64,000 bases of DNA, taken from Burkholderia pyrrocinia. Its GTDB lineage: Bacteria > Pseudomonadota > Gammaproteobacteria > Burkholderiales > Burkholderiaceae. The DNA lies in NCBI RefSeq assembly GCF_018417535.1, contig NZ_CP070977.1, positions 806,001-870,000 on the forward strand. Direction: 5' to 3'. Below are positions 1 to 9,863 of this stretch, piece after piece. Numbering within the stretch: position 1 is the first letter of the stretch; each line of letters opens with the position of its first letter. Both the position numbers and the translations under genes were made by a program. A model generated the notes under the pieces. It saw nothing but the letters and a program-made list of their open reading frames with translations. It had not been told where the DNA came from and did no database searches.

Positions 1-222
1 GCCCTTGGTGCCGAGCACGAGGCTCGACCAGAACGTGACCATCTTCGGCAGATGGTCGCCCCAGCGGCCGGCCAATTTCGCGTCGAACACGGGCCCGAGC
101 AGCGGATCGGCGCGCACGCGGTCGTAGAACGCGTAGACGAGATCGCGGATGTTGTCTTCGGTCGGCTCGGCATCGCGAGGGCGGGCCGGTGCGGTTTCGG
201 GCGAGGCGGGCAGGGCGGTCAT
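1..222 (-). CDS. Group III truncated haemoglobin, 3' end cut by window edge
   Basis: The reading frame starts at the ATG complementary to 220-222 and runs off the left edge of the window, leaving 74 residues. After a Pro/Ala/Arg-rich leader, the visible N-terminal part (DNIRDLVYAFYDRVRADP, then LLGPVFDAKL and WGDHLPKMVTFWSS) resembles the A to E helices of group III truncated globins. Such proteins bind haem and handle NO, O2 or peroxide in the cytoplasm. The gene is divergent from an nsrR-type regulator, which fits an NO-responsive pair. The haem-ligand histidine of helix F lies outside the window and cannot be checked. The function is inferred from this partial sequence plus context. Confidence 0.82.
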   Translation of the reverse strand, partial: MTALPASPETAPARPRDAEPTEDNIRDLVYAFYDRVRADPLLGPVFDAKLAGRWGDHLPKMVTFWSSLVLGTKG

Positions 223-297
223 GGCAAAAGGGCCGGAAGATCGGGGCGAAAAGCGGAGCGGCGGTGCGGGCGACAGGCAGGACGCCGGCAGGATTTT

Positions 298-350
298 GAC
301 GCAAAATAGCGTCCACCAACCCCTGAAAAACGTGTAGATGCCACGCATCT
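298..350. promoter_or_regulatory. Divergent control region with two inverted repeats, candidate NsrR operator
   Basis: Between the divergent globin and nsrR genes are two dyads. One is AGATGC-cac-GCATCT at 336-350. The other is GACGC-6 nt-GCGTC at 298-313. The first contains the GATGC/GCATC core of the known proteobacterial NsrR half-site (AAGATGC-type), but the spacer is 3 nt where the published consensus has about 9, so the assignment is tentative. On the minus strand a TATTTT -10-like hexamer falls inside the second dyad, 3' of the first repeat. Repression of the globin gene by NsrR is therefore plausible but unproven. Confidence 0.4.
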
Positions 351-474
351 TATTGCGCGCACGCGATCCCGGCAACCCACCGTCGCGGAACGGGGCCGCC
401 GGCTGGCCCGGCGTGCGTTCCGGTCGGCTCGACTCACGTAATCGGGGCACGATCGATCCTTTCCGTATTCGCCC

Positions 475-993
475 ATGAGACTCACCGACTACACCGACTA
501 TTCGCTGCGCGTGATGCTGTACCTTGCCGTGCGGGGCGAGGGGCTCGCGACGATCCAGGAGATCTCGGACGCCTACGGCATCTCGAAGAACCATCTGATG
601 AAAGTCGTGCAGCAGCTCGGCGAGCTGGGATGGGTCGACACGGTCCGAGGCCGCAATGGCGGGCTGCGGCTGTTCGCGGAATCGCTGCTGCTGACGGTCG
701 GCCAGGTCGTGCGTGCGACCGAGAGCGACTTCGCGCTGGTCGGCTGCTTTTCGACCGACGGTAGCGAGTCGCGCGGCTGCGTGATCGAACCGCAGTGCCG
801 CCTGAAGGGGGTGCTGGCGGCCGCGCGCGATGCGTTCTTCGCCGAGCTCGACCGCCACACGCTCGGCGAGCTGGTCGAACCCGCGTCGCCGCTCATGGCA
901 TTGCTCGGCATCCGTCCGGTCACGCTCTCGCGCGCCGCGCCGTCACCGGACGAATCGCCTGAGCCTGTCGAGCCGCCATCGACTGCCGGCTGA
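475..993 (+). CDS. nsrR: Rrf2-family regulator, NsrR-like nitric oxide sensor
   Basis: This 172-residue Rrf2-family winged-helix regulator has an N-terminal DNA-binding domain (MRLTDYTDYSLRVMLYLAV, recognition helix around ISKNHLMKVV) and the RGRNGGLRL wing. Three cysteines, C91, C102 and C108, sit in the loop that holds the iron-sulphur cluster in this family. C91 matches the first cluster cysteine of E. coli NsrR. NsrR proteins repress NO-detoxification genes until NO attacks the cluster. The neighbouring divergent globin gene supports that role. The C-terminal tail after about residue 150 is Pro/Glu/Ser-rich and probably disordered. A related Rrf2 regulator such as IscR is less likely because of the cysteine spacing and the neighbour. 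Confidence 0.85.
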   Translation: MRLTDYTDYSLRVMLYLAVRGEGLATIQEISDAYGISKNHLMKVVQQLGELGWVDTVRGRNGGLRLFAESLLLTVGQVVRATESDFALVGCFSTDGSESRGCVIEPQCRLKGVLAAARDAFFAELDRHTLGELVEPASPLMALLGIRPVTLSRAAPSPDESPEPVEPPSTAG

Positions 994-1071
994 CACGCGG
1001 CGCCGCGTCCCGCCCCCCGGCTGCGGCATTGCCATCCAGCGATTTTTTGCGCTGAATCAACCCGAATTTCG

Positions 1072-1099
1072 CTTGAAAGCCGCATAACCATCCTCATCT
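1072..1099 (+). promoter_or_regulatory. Sigma-32 heat-shock promoter of clpB
   Basis: CTTGAAA at 1072-1078 is followed after exactly 13 nt by CCTCATCT at 1092-1099. This is close to the RpoH consensus (CTTGAA, 13-15 nt, CCCCATnT). It lies 33 bp upstream of the clpB start codon. A GGAGG ribosome-binding site at 1118-1122 precedes the ATG at 1133. Confidence 0.85.
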
Positions 1100-1132
1100 T
1101 GGTGTTAATCGAAAATTGGAGGTCTCGACTAA

Positions 1133-3730
<2,598 letters not shown>

Positions 3731-3776
3731 TCGCAGGCCATCGGCCGCCGCCCGGTTCGCGCCGGGCGCGCAAAAA

Positions 3777-3804
3777 CAAACACCCCGCCTCGGCGGGGTG
3801 TTTG
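3777..3804. terminator. Bidirectional intrinsic terminator, clpB and yidB-like gene
   Basis: A perfect 13-bp stem (arm CAAACACCCCGCC) with a 2-nt loop sits between the convergent clpB and yidB-like genes. It has A-rich sequence on one side and T-rich sequence on the other, so it can serve both. Confidence 0.85.
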
Positions 3805-3843
3805 CTTATGGAGCGGCCGAACGGACCGCTGTGCGGCGCGCGC

Positions 3844-4281
3844 TTAGCCCTGCTTGTTGCCGCCGAACATGCCTGCGAGCTGCGACAGCGAGCCGAGCAC
3901 GTTCGACGGGTCGACCTGGGCCTGGCCATCGGCCGGCACCGCGCCGTCCGGCGTCGCGTGGTTGACGACGTGCGGCAGCACCTGCGCGAGGACGGTCGAT
4001 GCCATCGACGGGTCGACGCCGAACTTGCTTGCCAGCGCACCGATCGCGTCCGAGCCGAGCACGTTCTGCAGCGCGTCCGGCGAGATCGGCTGGTTCTGGC
4101 CGGTGCCGACCCACGAGCCGATGATGTCGCCGGCGCCGCCTGCCTTGAACTTCTCGATCAGGCCGTTCAGGCCGCCCGGCTGATTGTTGATGAATTCGAG
4201 CGCGGTCGTGATGAGCGCGCTTTGCGAGTTGCCGCCGGCCTGGCCGCCGATCAGACCGCCGACGATGTCGAGGAGACCCAT
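3844..4281 (-). CDS. YidB-like DUF937 protein
   Basis: This 145-residue protein begins MGLLDIVGGLIGG, followed by a region of alternating Gly-rich turns and helices typical of the YidB/DUF937 family (INNQPGGLNGLIEKFKAGG, then GSWVGTGQNQPISPDALQ). There is no signal peptide and there are no cysteines. The biochemical role of the family is unknown. It lies downstream of the ComEA-like gene on the same strand, separated by a hairpin, and is convergent with clpB, with which it shares a terminator. Family assignment is firm by pattern; function is not assigned. Confidence 0.85.
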   Translation of the reverse strand: MGLLDIVGGLIGGQAGGNSQSALITTALEFINNQPGGLNGLIEKFKAGGAGDIIGSWVGTGQNQPISPDALQNVLGSDAIGALASKFGVDPSMASTVLAQVLPHVVNHATPDGAVPADGQAQVDPSNVLGSLSQLAGMFGGNKQG

Positions 4282-4303
4282 GGTTCTTCACCTTTACTGA
4301 GAA

Positions 4304-4325
4304 GGGCGCCGTGACGACGGCGCCC
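4304..4325 (-). terminator. Hairpin between comEA-like and yidB-like genes
   Basis: GGGCGCCGT and its exact complement are separated by 4 nt. On the minus strand the stem is followed only by TTCT, so it is a weak terminator or a processing hairpin after the ComEA-like gene. Confidence 0.4.
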
Positions 4326-4369
4326 GTTGAACGAATGCCGCGCACACGCCATCGCGCGCGCAGCGCATA

Positions 4370-4975
4370 TCAGGCGCCCGACGCCGCGGCGGCGGAGGCT
4401 GCCTTGTCCTTCTTGCTCTTTTTCTTCGAACCCTTCGTCGCCTTCGCGGACGACGCTGCGGCCGGTGCGCTCGCACCCGCGTCGGCGGATGCCGCTGCGG
4501 CCGCTGCCGCCTTTTCCTTCTTCGACGCGCGCTTGGCCTTGGCCGGCTTCGCCGCCGCATCCGGTGCGCTTGCCGCCGGGGCCGGTGCTGGTGCCGCAGC
4601 CGTCGTGCCGGCCGTCGCGGTCGTGGACGTCGGCGCGGTGCCTGCCGACGGAGTGGCCGACGTCGTTGCGGCCGGCTTCGACAGCTTCACGCCCTTCGGC
4701 GGGGTCGACGAGCCGCCGATCGTCAGGCCGTTTTCCTCGAGATGCCCGACCGATTTCGTGCCGAGGCCCTTCACGCGGTTCGCCAGATCGTCGGCGTCCT
4801 TGAACGGGCCGTTCTTGGTGCGTTCGTCGATGATCGCCTTAGACTTCACGGGCCCGAGACCCTTCACGGATTCGAGCGCGGCCTGGTCAGCCGAGTTGAC
4901 TTCGACGGCCGCGGCAAAGCCTGCGGCGAGCGACAGCGATAGCGCGACGAACAGCATCAGCAGCTTTTTCAGCAT
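4370..4975 (-). CDS. Secreted ComEA-like helix-hairpin-helix protein with Ala/Lys-rich tail
   Basis: This 201-residue product starts at the ATG complementary to 4973-4975, chosen because GGGAG precedes it and because it places MLKKLLMLFVALSLSLAAG at the N-terminus as a signal peptide ending near FAAA. Residues about 24-90 form a ComEA-type double helix-hairpin-helix (VNSADQAALESVKGLGPVKS, GLGTKSVGHLEENGLTIGG), a fold that binds DNA non-specifically and in other bacteria takes part in DNA uptake across the periplasm. The C-terminal half is low-complexity Ala/Ser/Lys (for example KKEKAAAAAAAS), basic and likely DNA- or envelope-associating. No other competence gene is next to it, so a transformation role is only a possibility. 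Confidence 0.85.
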   Translation of the reverse strand: MLKKLLMLFVALSLSLAAGFAAAVEVNSADQAALESVKGLGPVKSKAIIDERTKNGPFKDADDLANRVKGLGTKSVGHLEENGLTIGGSSTPPKGVKLSKPAATTSATPSAGTAPTSTTATAGTTAAAPAPAPAASAPDAAAKPAKAKRASKKEKAAAAAAASADAGASAPAAASSAKATKGSKKKSKKDKAASAAAASGA

Positions 4976-5219
4976 GGCAAAGGCTCCCTGGTTCTGACGG
5001 ATGAATGGCTGTTGCAACGGACGGCGGGGCGAGACCTGGCCGGGCGCCGCCGTTAAGCATAGGACAAACGCGTGCCCTTTTTAAGACAGGCTGACCGAAT
5101 CTTGCAGAAGGCTTGCGTCGCTGTAAAGTCGGAAACCCGCGCCGGCGGCGATTTTGACCATTGTTTACGGTGTCGCGGGGGTGTCGCGCGTTGTCGCCGC
5201 ACTGGCCGTACGACAGGGC

Positions 5220-5250
5220 TTGACTTAGAGTGAACTCTAACTCCTAACCT
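5220..5250 (+). promoter_or_regulatory. MerR-type promoter and operator
   Basis: TTGACT at 5220-5225 and TAACCT at 5245-5250 are separated by 19 bp, the over-long spacer characteristic of MerR-activated promoters. The spacer carries the dyad TTAGAGTgaACTCTAA (5225-5240), which matches operators described for the AdhR/NmlR branch of MerR regulators. Transcription would start only a few bases before the merR ATG at 5261, so the regulator probably controls itself and the overlapping downstream gene. Confidence 0.8.
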
Positions 5251-5260
5251 TGTTCCTGCC

Positions 5261-5722
5261 ATGTCGAAAACCGTATCCCAACCTTCCGCCGCCGGTCCGC
5301 TGACGATCGGGCAAGTCGCCGAGCTGACGGGCGTGTCGACGCATACGTTGCGGTATTACGAGCAGGCCGGCCTGCTGCGCGCAATTTCGCGCACGGCGGC
5401 CGGGCACCGGCTCTATGCGCCGGCCGACCTTGACTGGCTGGCGTTCGTGATGCGCCTGAAGGCGACCGGCATGCCGATCGCGCAGATGCAGCAGTTCGCG
5501 GCGCTGCGCGCGCAAGGCGAGCCGACGTTCGGCGCGCGGCGCAGGTTGCTGGTTGCGCATCGCGACGCGGTGCGCGCGCATATCGCGGAGCTGCAGGCGA
5601 GTCTCGACGCGATCAGCGACAAGATCGCGTACTACGAGGCGCAGGAGCGCGATACGGAACGGCGGGCGACCTCTTCTCACTCTCCATCGGAACAGGACGG
5701 ACACAATGGAACAACTGATTGA
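5261..5722 (+). CDS. MerR-family regulator, AdhR/NmlR-like
   Basis: This 153-residue protein has the MerR winged helix (LTIGQVAELTGVSTHTLRYY at about residues 14-33) followed by a dimerisation coiled coil (about 85-135). No cysteine is present, so it cannot sense through a thiol or bind a metal by cysteines as NmlR and CueR do. It may respond to a ligand or to the product of the overlapping gene. It begins a two-gene unit: its stop lies 17 nt inside the next coding region. The Ser/His/Asp-rich C-terminal tail looks disordered. The operator upstream belongs to the AdhR/NmlR class, usually linked to aldehyde or electrophile stress; the actual inducer here is unknown. Confidence 0.85.
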   Translation: MSKTVSQPSAAGPLTIGQVAELTGVSTHTLRYYEQAGLLRAISRTAAGHRLYAPADLDWLAFVMRLKATGMPIAQMQQFAALRAQGEPTFGARRRLLVAHRDAVRAHIAELQASLDAISDKIAYYEAQERDTERRATSSHSPSEQDGHNGTTD

Positions 5723-6140
5723 AGACCGTTATACGCGCGGCTGGAACAAACTGAAGGAAATCGACGGCGAAGTGGGCGAACGCGTGATCGCGGCGCTTGC
5801 GCCGATCGCGCCGGACTTCGGGCGACTGTTGGTCGAGTTCGGTTTCGGCGATATCTACTGCCGGCCGCAGCTCGACCTGAAAGCGCGCGAGATCGCGACG
5901 ATCGCGGCGTTGGCCGCGCTCGGCAACGCGCAGCCGCAACTGAAGGTGCACATCGAGGCCGCGCTGAACGTCGGCTGCACGCGCGACGAGATCGTCGAGG
6001 TGTTCATGCAGATGGCCGTCTACGCGGGTTTCCCGGCCGCGCTCAACGCGCTGTTCGCCGCGCACGAGGTGTTTGCGCGGCATGACGAAGCGGCCGGTGA
6101 GGCCGGGAACGCAAGCGAAGCGGCTGCGCAGGCCGCATGA
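5706..6140 (+). CDS. Carboxymuconolactone decarboxylase-family protein
   Basis: The 144-residue product starts at the ATG at 5706, inside the end of the merR gene, giving translational coupling. The core (RPQLDLKAREIATIAALAAL, then HIEAALNVGCTRDEIVEVFM) is the all-helical CMD/AhpD fold. Relatives include 4-carboxymuconolactone decarboxylase, which acts on beta-ketoadipate intermediates, and many stand-alone CMD proteins of unknown activity. It lacks the CxxC of AhpD, so peroxidase-type reduction is unlikely. No pca genes are nearby. Pairing of a single CMD gene with an AdhR-class MerR regulator suggests an aldehyde- or electrophile-responsive module; the substrate is not known. Confidence 0.85.
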   Translation: MEQLIEDRYTRGWNKLKEIDGEVGERVIAALAPIAPDFGRLLVEFGFGDIYCRPQLDLKAREIATIAALAALGNAQPQLKVHIEAALNVGCTRDEIVEVFMQMAVYAGFPAALNALFAAHEVFARHDEAAGEAGNASEAAAQAA

Positions 6141-6159
6141 TGGCGGTCGCGCCGGTGCG

Positions 6160-8076
6160 TCACGCGCGGTGCGGCGCGACGATCCGGTGCTTGGCGATGC
6201 GCCGGTACAGCGTCGCGCGCGAGATGCCGAGCGCGTGCGCGGTCGCGTCCGGCCGCCAGCGGTGCGCGGTGAGCGCCGCGACGATGCGCCCGCGCTCGTC
6301 GTCGGGCAGTGCGCCGGCCGGGGCGGCGCCGAGCTGCGCGGCAATGTCGGCCGGCAGGTCGCGCCGCGTCACGCGCGCGGCGTCGCACACCGCGCACGCA
6401 TAGCGCAGCACGTTGCGCAGTTGCCGTACGTTGCCGGGCCACGCGTACGCGGCGAGCTGTTCGGCGAGCGTCGTGTCGAGCGTGAGCACGTGGCCGGTCG
6501 CCTGCGCTTCCTCGGCGAACACGGCGGCAATCACGTCGCGCACGTCCGCGCGCTCGCGCAGCGGCGGCAGTTCGAACGTCGCGCCGCTCAGCCGGTAGTA
6601 CAGGTCCTCGCGGAACGTGCCGTCGGCCACCATTCGAGCGAGATCGCGGTGCGTCGCGCAGATCACGTCGAGATCGACGCGCACCGGCGTGTCGCTGCCG
6701 AGCGGCACGACCTCGCCGTCGGCGAGCACGCGCAACAGGCGTGTCTGCAGCGCAAGCGGCATATCGCCGATTTCGTCGAGGAACAGCGTGCCGCCGTCGG
6801 CGAGCGCGATCTTGCCGCGCGCGCCGTGCTTGCGCGCGCCGGTGAACGCGCCGGCCGCATACCCGAACAGTTCGCTCTCGATCAGCGCTTCCGGCAACGC
6901 ACCGCAGTTGACGGCGACGAACGGCCGCGCGCGCCGCGCACCGGCGTCGTGGATCGCGCGCGCGAACACTTCCTTGCCCGCACCGGTTTCGCCGAGCACG
7001 AGAATCGGCAGGCGCTTGCTCGCGACACGCAGCGCGAGTTCGGCCTGTTGCGCGATGTGTGCGTCGCTGCTGTGCAGGAACGGCGTCAGCGCGCCGACGT
7101 GGCGTGGCGCGGTGCCCGCGCGACGCGATACCGTGCCGGGCTCGCGGCCGGCGCGCCGTAGCGGCGCACGCAGCCGCGCATAGAGCGGTGCGCCGGTCGC
7201 GCGCAGCCGCAGCGCGACGATCGTGTCGAGCCGCGCGGCATCGCGCAGCGGCATCTCGGTCGCATCGAAGATCTCGTCGATATGGCGCGGTTCGCGCAGT
7301 GCCGGCAGCGCGTCGCGCGCCTGCCGGTTCGCGGCGACGATATTGCCGCATTCGTCGAACGCGATCAGCCACTCGGGTTGCGCTTCGACGTAGTGACGGT
7401 TCGGATGCCCGAACAAGATCCAGTGCTGCGCGGTGCTGTGTACGAAGTAGCCGTCCTCGATCAACGCCGCGCTCTGCCGCACGAGCTGGTAGACGAGGCG
7501 CTGGCTGTCGCGGCCGTCGGGCGAATGCACGGCCGACGCGTCGAGCACGCCGATCAGTTCGCCGCGCGGCGAGAAGATCGGCGCCGCGCTGCAGGTGAGC
7601 GTCGTGAACGCCGCGCGAAAGTGATCGGTCTTGTGCACGGTGATCGGCGCGAGATCGGTCAGCACGCTCGCGACGCCGCACGTCCCTTCCTCGCTTTCGG
7701 ACCAGCACGAGCCGATGTGCAGCCCCGCATGGCGGAAATCGTTGCGGCGCTCGCGATCGATCCGGTAGTCGATCGTCACGCCGTGCGCGTCGGTCAGCAT
7801 CACGCAGTAGTCGGCGACGCGGATCATGTCGTGCAGCCGCGTCAGGCATTGGCCCGACGCGCGCAGGAAGGCCTCCTCCTTGTCGCGCACTTCGCGCAGC
7901 TCGGCCGCGGTCAACACGCGCGGGCCGATCGACGAAGCGGGGTCGAGACAGTAGCGCTCAAGCGAACGTTGCCACGACGACACGAGGCGCGCGGAATCGG
8001 CCGGCGCGGGCAGGCGTCCGGCGAGCGCGCCGAGCACACGGTCGGCGTGCTGGGCCTGGGGGACGGCGTAGGGCAT
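6160..8076 (-). CDS. acoR: Sigma-54-dependent activator of acetoin catabolism
   Basis: This 638-residue bacterial enhancer-binding protein has an N-terminal GAF-type sensor region (about 70-230), a linker with a PAS-like segment, the AAA+ domain with Walker A GETGAGKE at 362-369 and the sigma-54-contacting GAFTGA loop at 409-414, and a Fis-type helix-turn-helix at the C-terminus (about 595-638). The ATG complementary to 8074-8076 was chosen because GGAG precedes it and it begins like family members; an upstream in-frame ATG would add 16 unconvincing residues. It is divergent from acoX-ABC, which carries a consensus sigma-54 promoter, so it is the expected AcoR that activates the operon in response to acetoin. 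Confidence 0.93.
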   Translation of the reverse strand: MPYAVPQAQHADRVLGALAGRLPAPADSARLVSSWQRSLERYCLDPASSIGPRVLTAAELREVRDKEEAFLRASGQCLTRLHDMIRVADYCVMLTDAHGVTIDYRIDRERRNDFRHAGLHIGSCWSESEEGTCGVASVLTDLAPITVHKTDHFRAAFTTLTCSAAPIFSPRGELIGVLDASAVHSPDGRDSQRLVYQLVRQSAALIEDGYFVHSTAQHWILFGHPNRHYVEAQPEWLIAFDECGNIVAANRQARDALPALREPRHIDEIFDATEMPLRDAARLDTIVALRLRATGAPLYARLRAPLRRAGREPGTVSRRAGTAPRHVGALTPFLHSSDAHIAQQAELALRVASKRLPILVLGETGAGKEVFARAIHDAGARRARPFVAVNCGALPEALIESELFGYAAGAFTGARKHGARGKIALADGGTLFLDEIGDMPLALQTRLLRVLADGEVVPLGSDTPVRVDLDVICATHRDLARMVADGTFREDLYYRLSGATFELPPLRERADVRDVIAAVFAEEAQATGHVLTLDTTLAEQLAAYAWPGNVRQLRNVLRYACAVCDAARVTRRDLPADIAAQLGAAPAGALPDDERGRIVAALTAHRWRPDATAHALGISRATLYRRIAKHRIVAPHRA

Positions 8077-8167
8077 GGTCGGCTCCGGTTCCGTACGGCG
8101 GGGAATTCGATGCTCTTGTAGCACATCCGGTCCGACGGATCACATTGCAACGCAGCACGCGGTACGC

Positions 8168-8356
8168 GTGAGACGTTCGTCTCACTCGTCTCTTGCCCGG
8201 TCTCGCGCAATTGAGACGCCCGCATGCGTGGCGCACGGCGGTTGTCCGGCTTGTCGCGGCATGCGCTACGCCGCGTCAACGCAGGGTTTGCGGGCAAGGC
8301 GGCACGCTTGCGCAGGCGCCACGACGATCGCGTCGTCGCATCGACGACGTGAGACG
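8168..8356. promoter_or_regulatory. GTGAGAC repeats, candidate AcoR upstream activating sites
   Basis: The 537-bp acoR-acoX intergenic region contains a near-perfect palindrome GTGAGACGttCGTCTCAC at 8168-8185. A second dyad, GTCTC-8 nt-GAGAC, is at 8200-8217, and an isolated GTGAGACG half-site is at 8349-8356. They lie about 110-300 bp upstream of the sigma-54 promoter, the usual range for an enhancer-binding protein. I see no open reading frame of its own in this region. Binding by AcoR is inference from position and repetition. Confidence 0.6.
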
Positions 8357-8463
8357 CACCGACGAATTCGCCACGCGCTGCGTCGTCACGATCGCGAATT
8401 CAAAACACGTGCATGCCCGCCGCGCCAGCGTGCGCGCGGGTTTCACGGTCATCGCACACACGG

Positions 8464-8478
8464 TGGCACGCCGCTTGC
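8464..8478 (+). promoter_or_regulatory. Sigma-54 (-24/-12) promoter of the aco operon
   Basis: TGGCACG at 8464-8470, 4 nt, then TTGC at 8475-8478 matches the RpoN consensus TGGCAC-N5-TTGC exactly in the GG and GC elements. It lies about 135 bp upstream of the acoX start and downstream of the GTGAGAC repeats, and the divergent gene encodes a sigma-54 activator. Confidence 0.9.
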
Positions 8479-8613
8479 AGAGATCACGGGCAAGTCCGGC
8501 GCGGTCGCGTCGGCGACGACGATCCGCAGCCCGTCGATGGCCGCGGACGAAACAGACAGGACCGGAGAGGACGCCAATGCGCCCATGCCGGTCCACCGGA
8601 TGGAGACAAACCC

Positions 8614-9672
8614 GTGACGACGCCCGTTACCGTCGGTGTGATCGCGAACCCCGCATCGGGGCGCGACATCCGCCGCCTCACGACGCATGCATCCGTGTTT
8701 CCGACGGCGGAGAAGGCGAACATGATCGTGCGCCTGCTGGCCGGCCTCGGCGCGATGGGCGTCGAGCGCGTGCTGACGCTGCGCGACCGGACGGGCATCG
8801 CGACGCTGCTGCTGCGCGCACTCGACACGCATCGCGCGGTCGCGTCGCACGAGCGCTGGCCCGAGGTCGAGTTCGTCGACCTGCCGATCACCGACACCGT
8901 TGCCGACACACAGGCCGGCGCCGCGTACCTGCGCCGGATGGAAGTCGCGCTGATCGTCGTGCTCGGCGGCGACGGCACCCATCGCGCGGTGGCCGCGCAT
9001 TGCGGCGCGACGCCGCTCGTCGCGCTGTCCACCGGCACCAATAACGCCTTTCCCGAACATCGCGAGGCGACCGTCGCAGGCATCGCGGCAGGACTCGCCG
9101 CGACCGGCGCCGTGCCGGCCGAAGTCGCGTTCACGCGCAACAAGCGGCTCGTCGTGCGCTGCGTGGCAGGCGCACAGCCGGGGCGCGAGGAGATTGCGCT
9201 CGTCGACGTGTGCGCGGCGCGACAGCGCTTCATCGGCGCTCGCGCGATTTCCGGGCCCGACGACATCGACTCGCTCTACCTGACGTTCGCGGAACCGGAC
9301 GGTATCGGCTTGTCCGCGCTCGGCGGCGCATGGGCGCCGCTCGAACGCAGCGCGCCGCACGGGCTCGCAATGCGCTTCGCGGACGACGGCACGACGGCCG
9401 GCACGCCGCTCGTCGCGCCGATTGCGCCGGGCCGTGTCGACCGCGTCGTGATGCGCAGTTGCGAGCGGCTCGAACCGGGCGCGTGGCAGACGATCCCGTT
9501 CGAGCGCGGCACGCTCGCGTTCGACGGCGAACGCGAGATCGAGGTTGCGCGCGGCGATCGCTACGAGATTTCGCTCGACTGGCGCGGGCCGCTTACCGTC
9601 GACGTCGGCCGCACGCTGCGCTACGCGTCTTCGCGGCAATTGCTGCGCGACGCCGGCGCGTGGCGCGACTGA
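8614..9672 (+). CDS. acoX: AcoX, ATP-NAD kinase-like protein of acetoin catabolism
   Basis: This 352-residue protein begins at the GTG at 8614, 8 nt after GGAG at 8602-8605. It contains VGVIANPASGRDIRRL near the N-terminus and the kinase motif GGDGTHRA starting at residue 118, followed by ALSTGTNNAFP, the hallmarks of the NAD/diacylglycerol kinase-like fold. AcoX accompanies acoABC in many acetoin operons, but its exact reaction is not established. It is the first gene after the sigma-54 promoter. A dehydrogenase remnant separates it from acoA. Confidence 0.9.
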   Translation: MTTPVTVGVIANPASGRDIRRLTTHASVFPTAEKANMIVRLLAGLGAMGVERVLTLRDRTGIATLLLRALDTHRAVASHERWPEVEFVDLPITDTVADTQAGAAYLRRMEVALIVVLGGDGTHRAVAAHCGATPLVALSTGTNNAFPEHREATVAGIAAGLAATGAVPAEVAFTRNKRLVVRCVAGAQPGREEIALVDVCAARQRFIGARAISGPDDIDSLYLTFAEPDGIGLSALGGAWAPLERSAPHGLAMRFADDGTTAGTPLVAPIAPGRVDRVVMRSCERLEPGAWQTIPFERGTLAFDGEREIEVARGDRYEISLDWRGPLTVDVGRTLRYASSRQLLRDAGAWRD

Positions 9673-9729
9673 GCATCCGGGTTTCCGAACGACATTTCGA
9701 CATCCATAACGATTATCAGGGAGATATCG

Positions 9730-9786
9730 ATGGACAACGTGACCGGCCAGGCCGTGAACGTCGACGGCGGCTTCACGTTCCACTGA
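9730..9786 (+). pseudogene. C-terminal remnant of a short-chain dehydrogenase/reductase
   Basis: An 18-codon frame preceded by an AGGGAG ribosome-binding site reads MDNVTGQAVNVDGGFTFH and then stops. The TGQAxNVDGG segment followed by a few residues is the typical C-terminus of classical short-chain dehydrogenases. Nothing upstream up to the acoX stop encodes the rest of such an enzyme. The simplest reading is an internal deletion that joined the start region of the gene to its last codons. An acetoin/diacetyl reductase or butanediol dehydrogenase would be a logical original member of this operon. The short peptide may still be translated. Confidence 0.75.
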
Positions 9787-9863
9787 CGGCCGCAGGCCGT
9801 GCAATCCGTCGCCACGGCACGGCCGCGGCGGCATTCGCAGTCAGACCTACCCAGGAGACACAC

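Noticed and set aside
8301..8311. GGCACGCTTGC as a second sigma-54 promoter
   Set aside because: The elements are only 1 nt apart where 4 or 5 are required for -24/-12 geometry.
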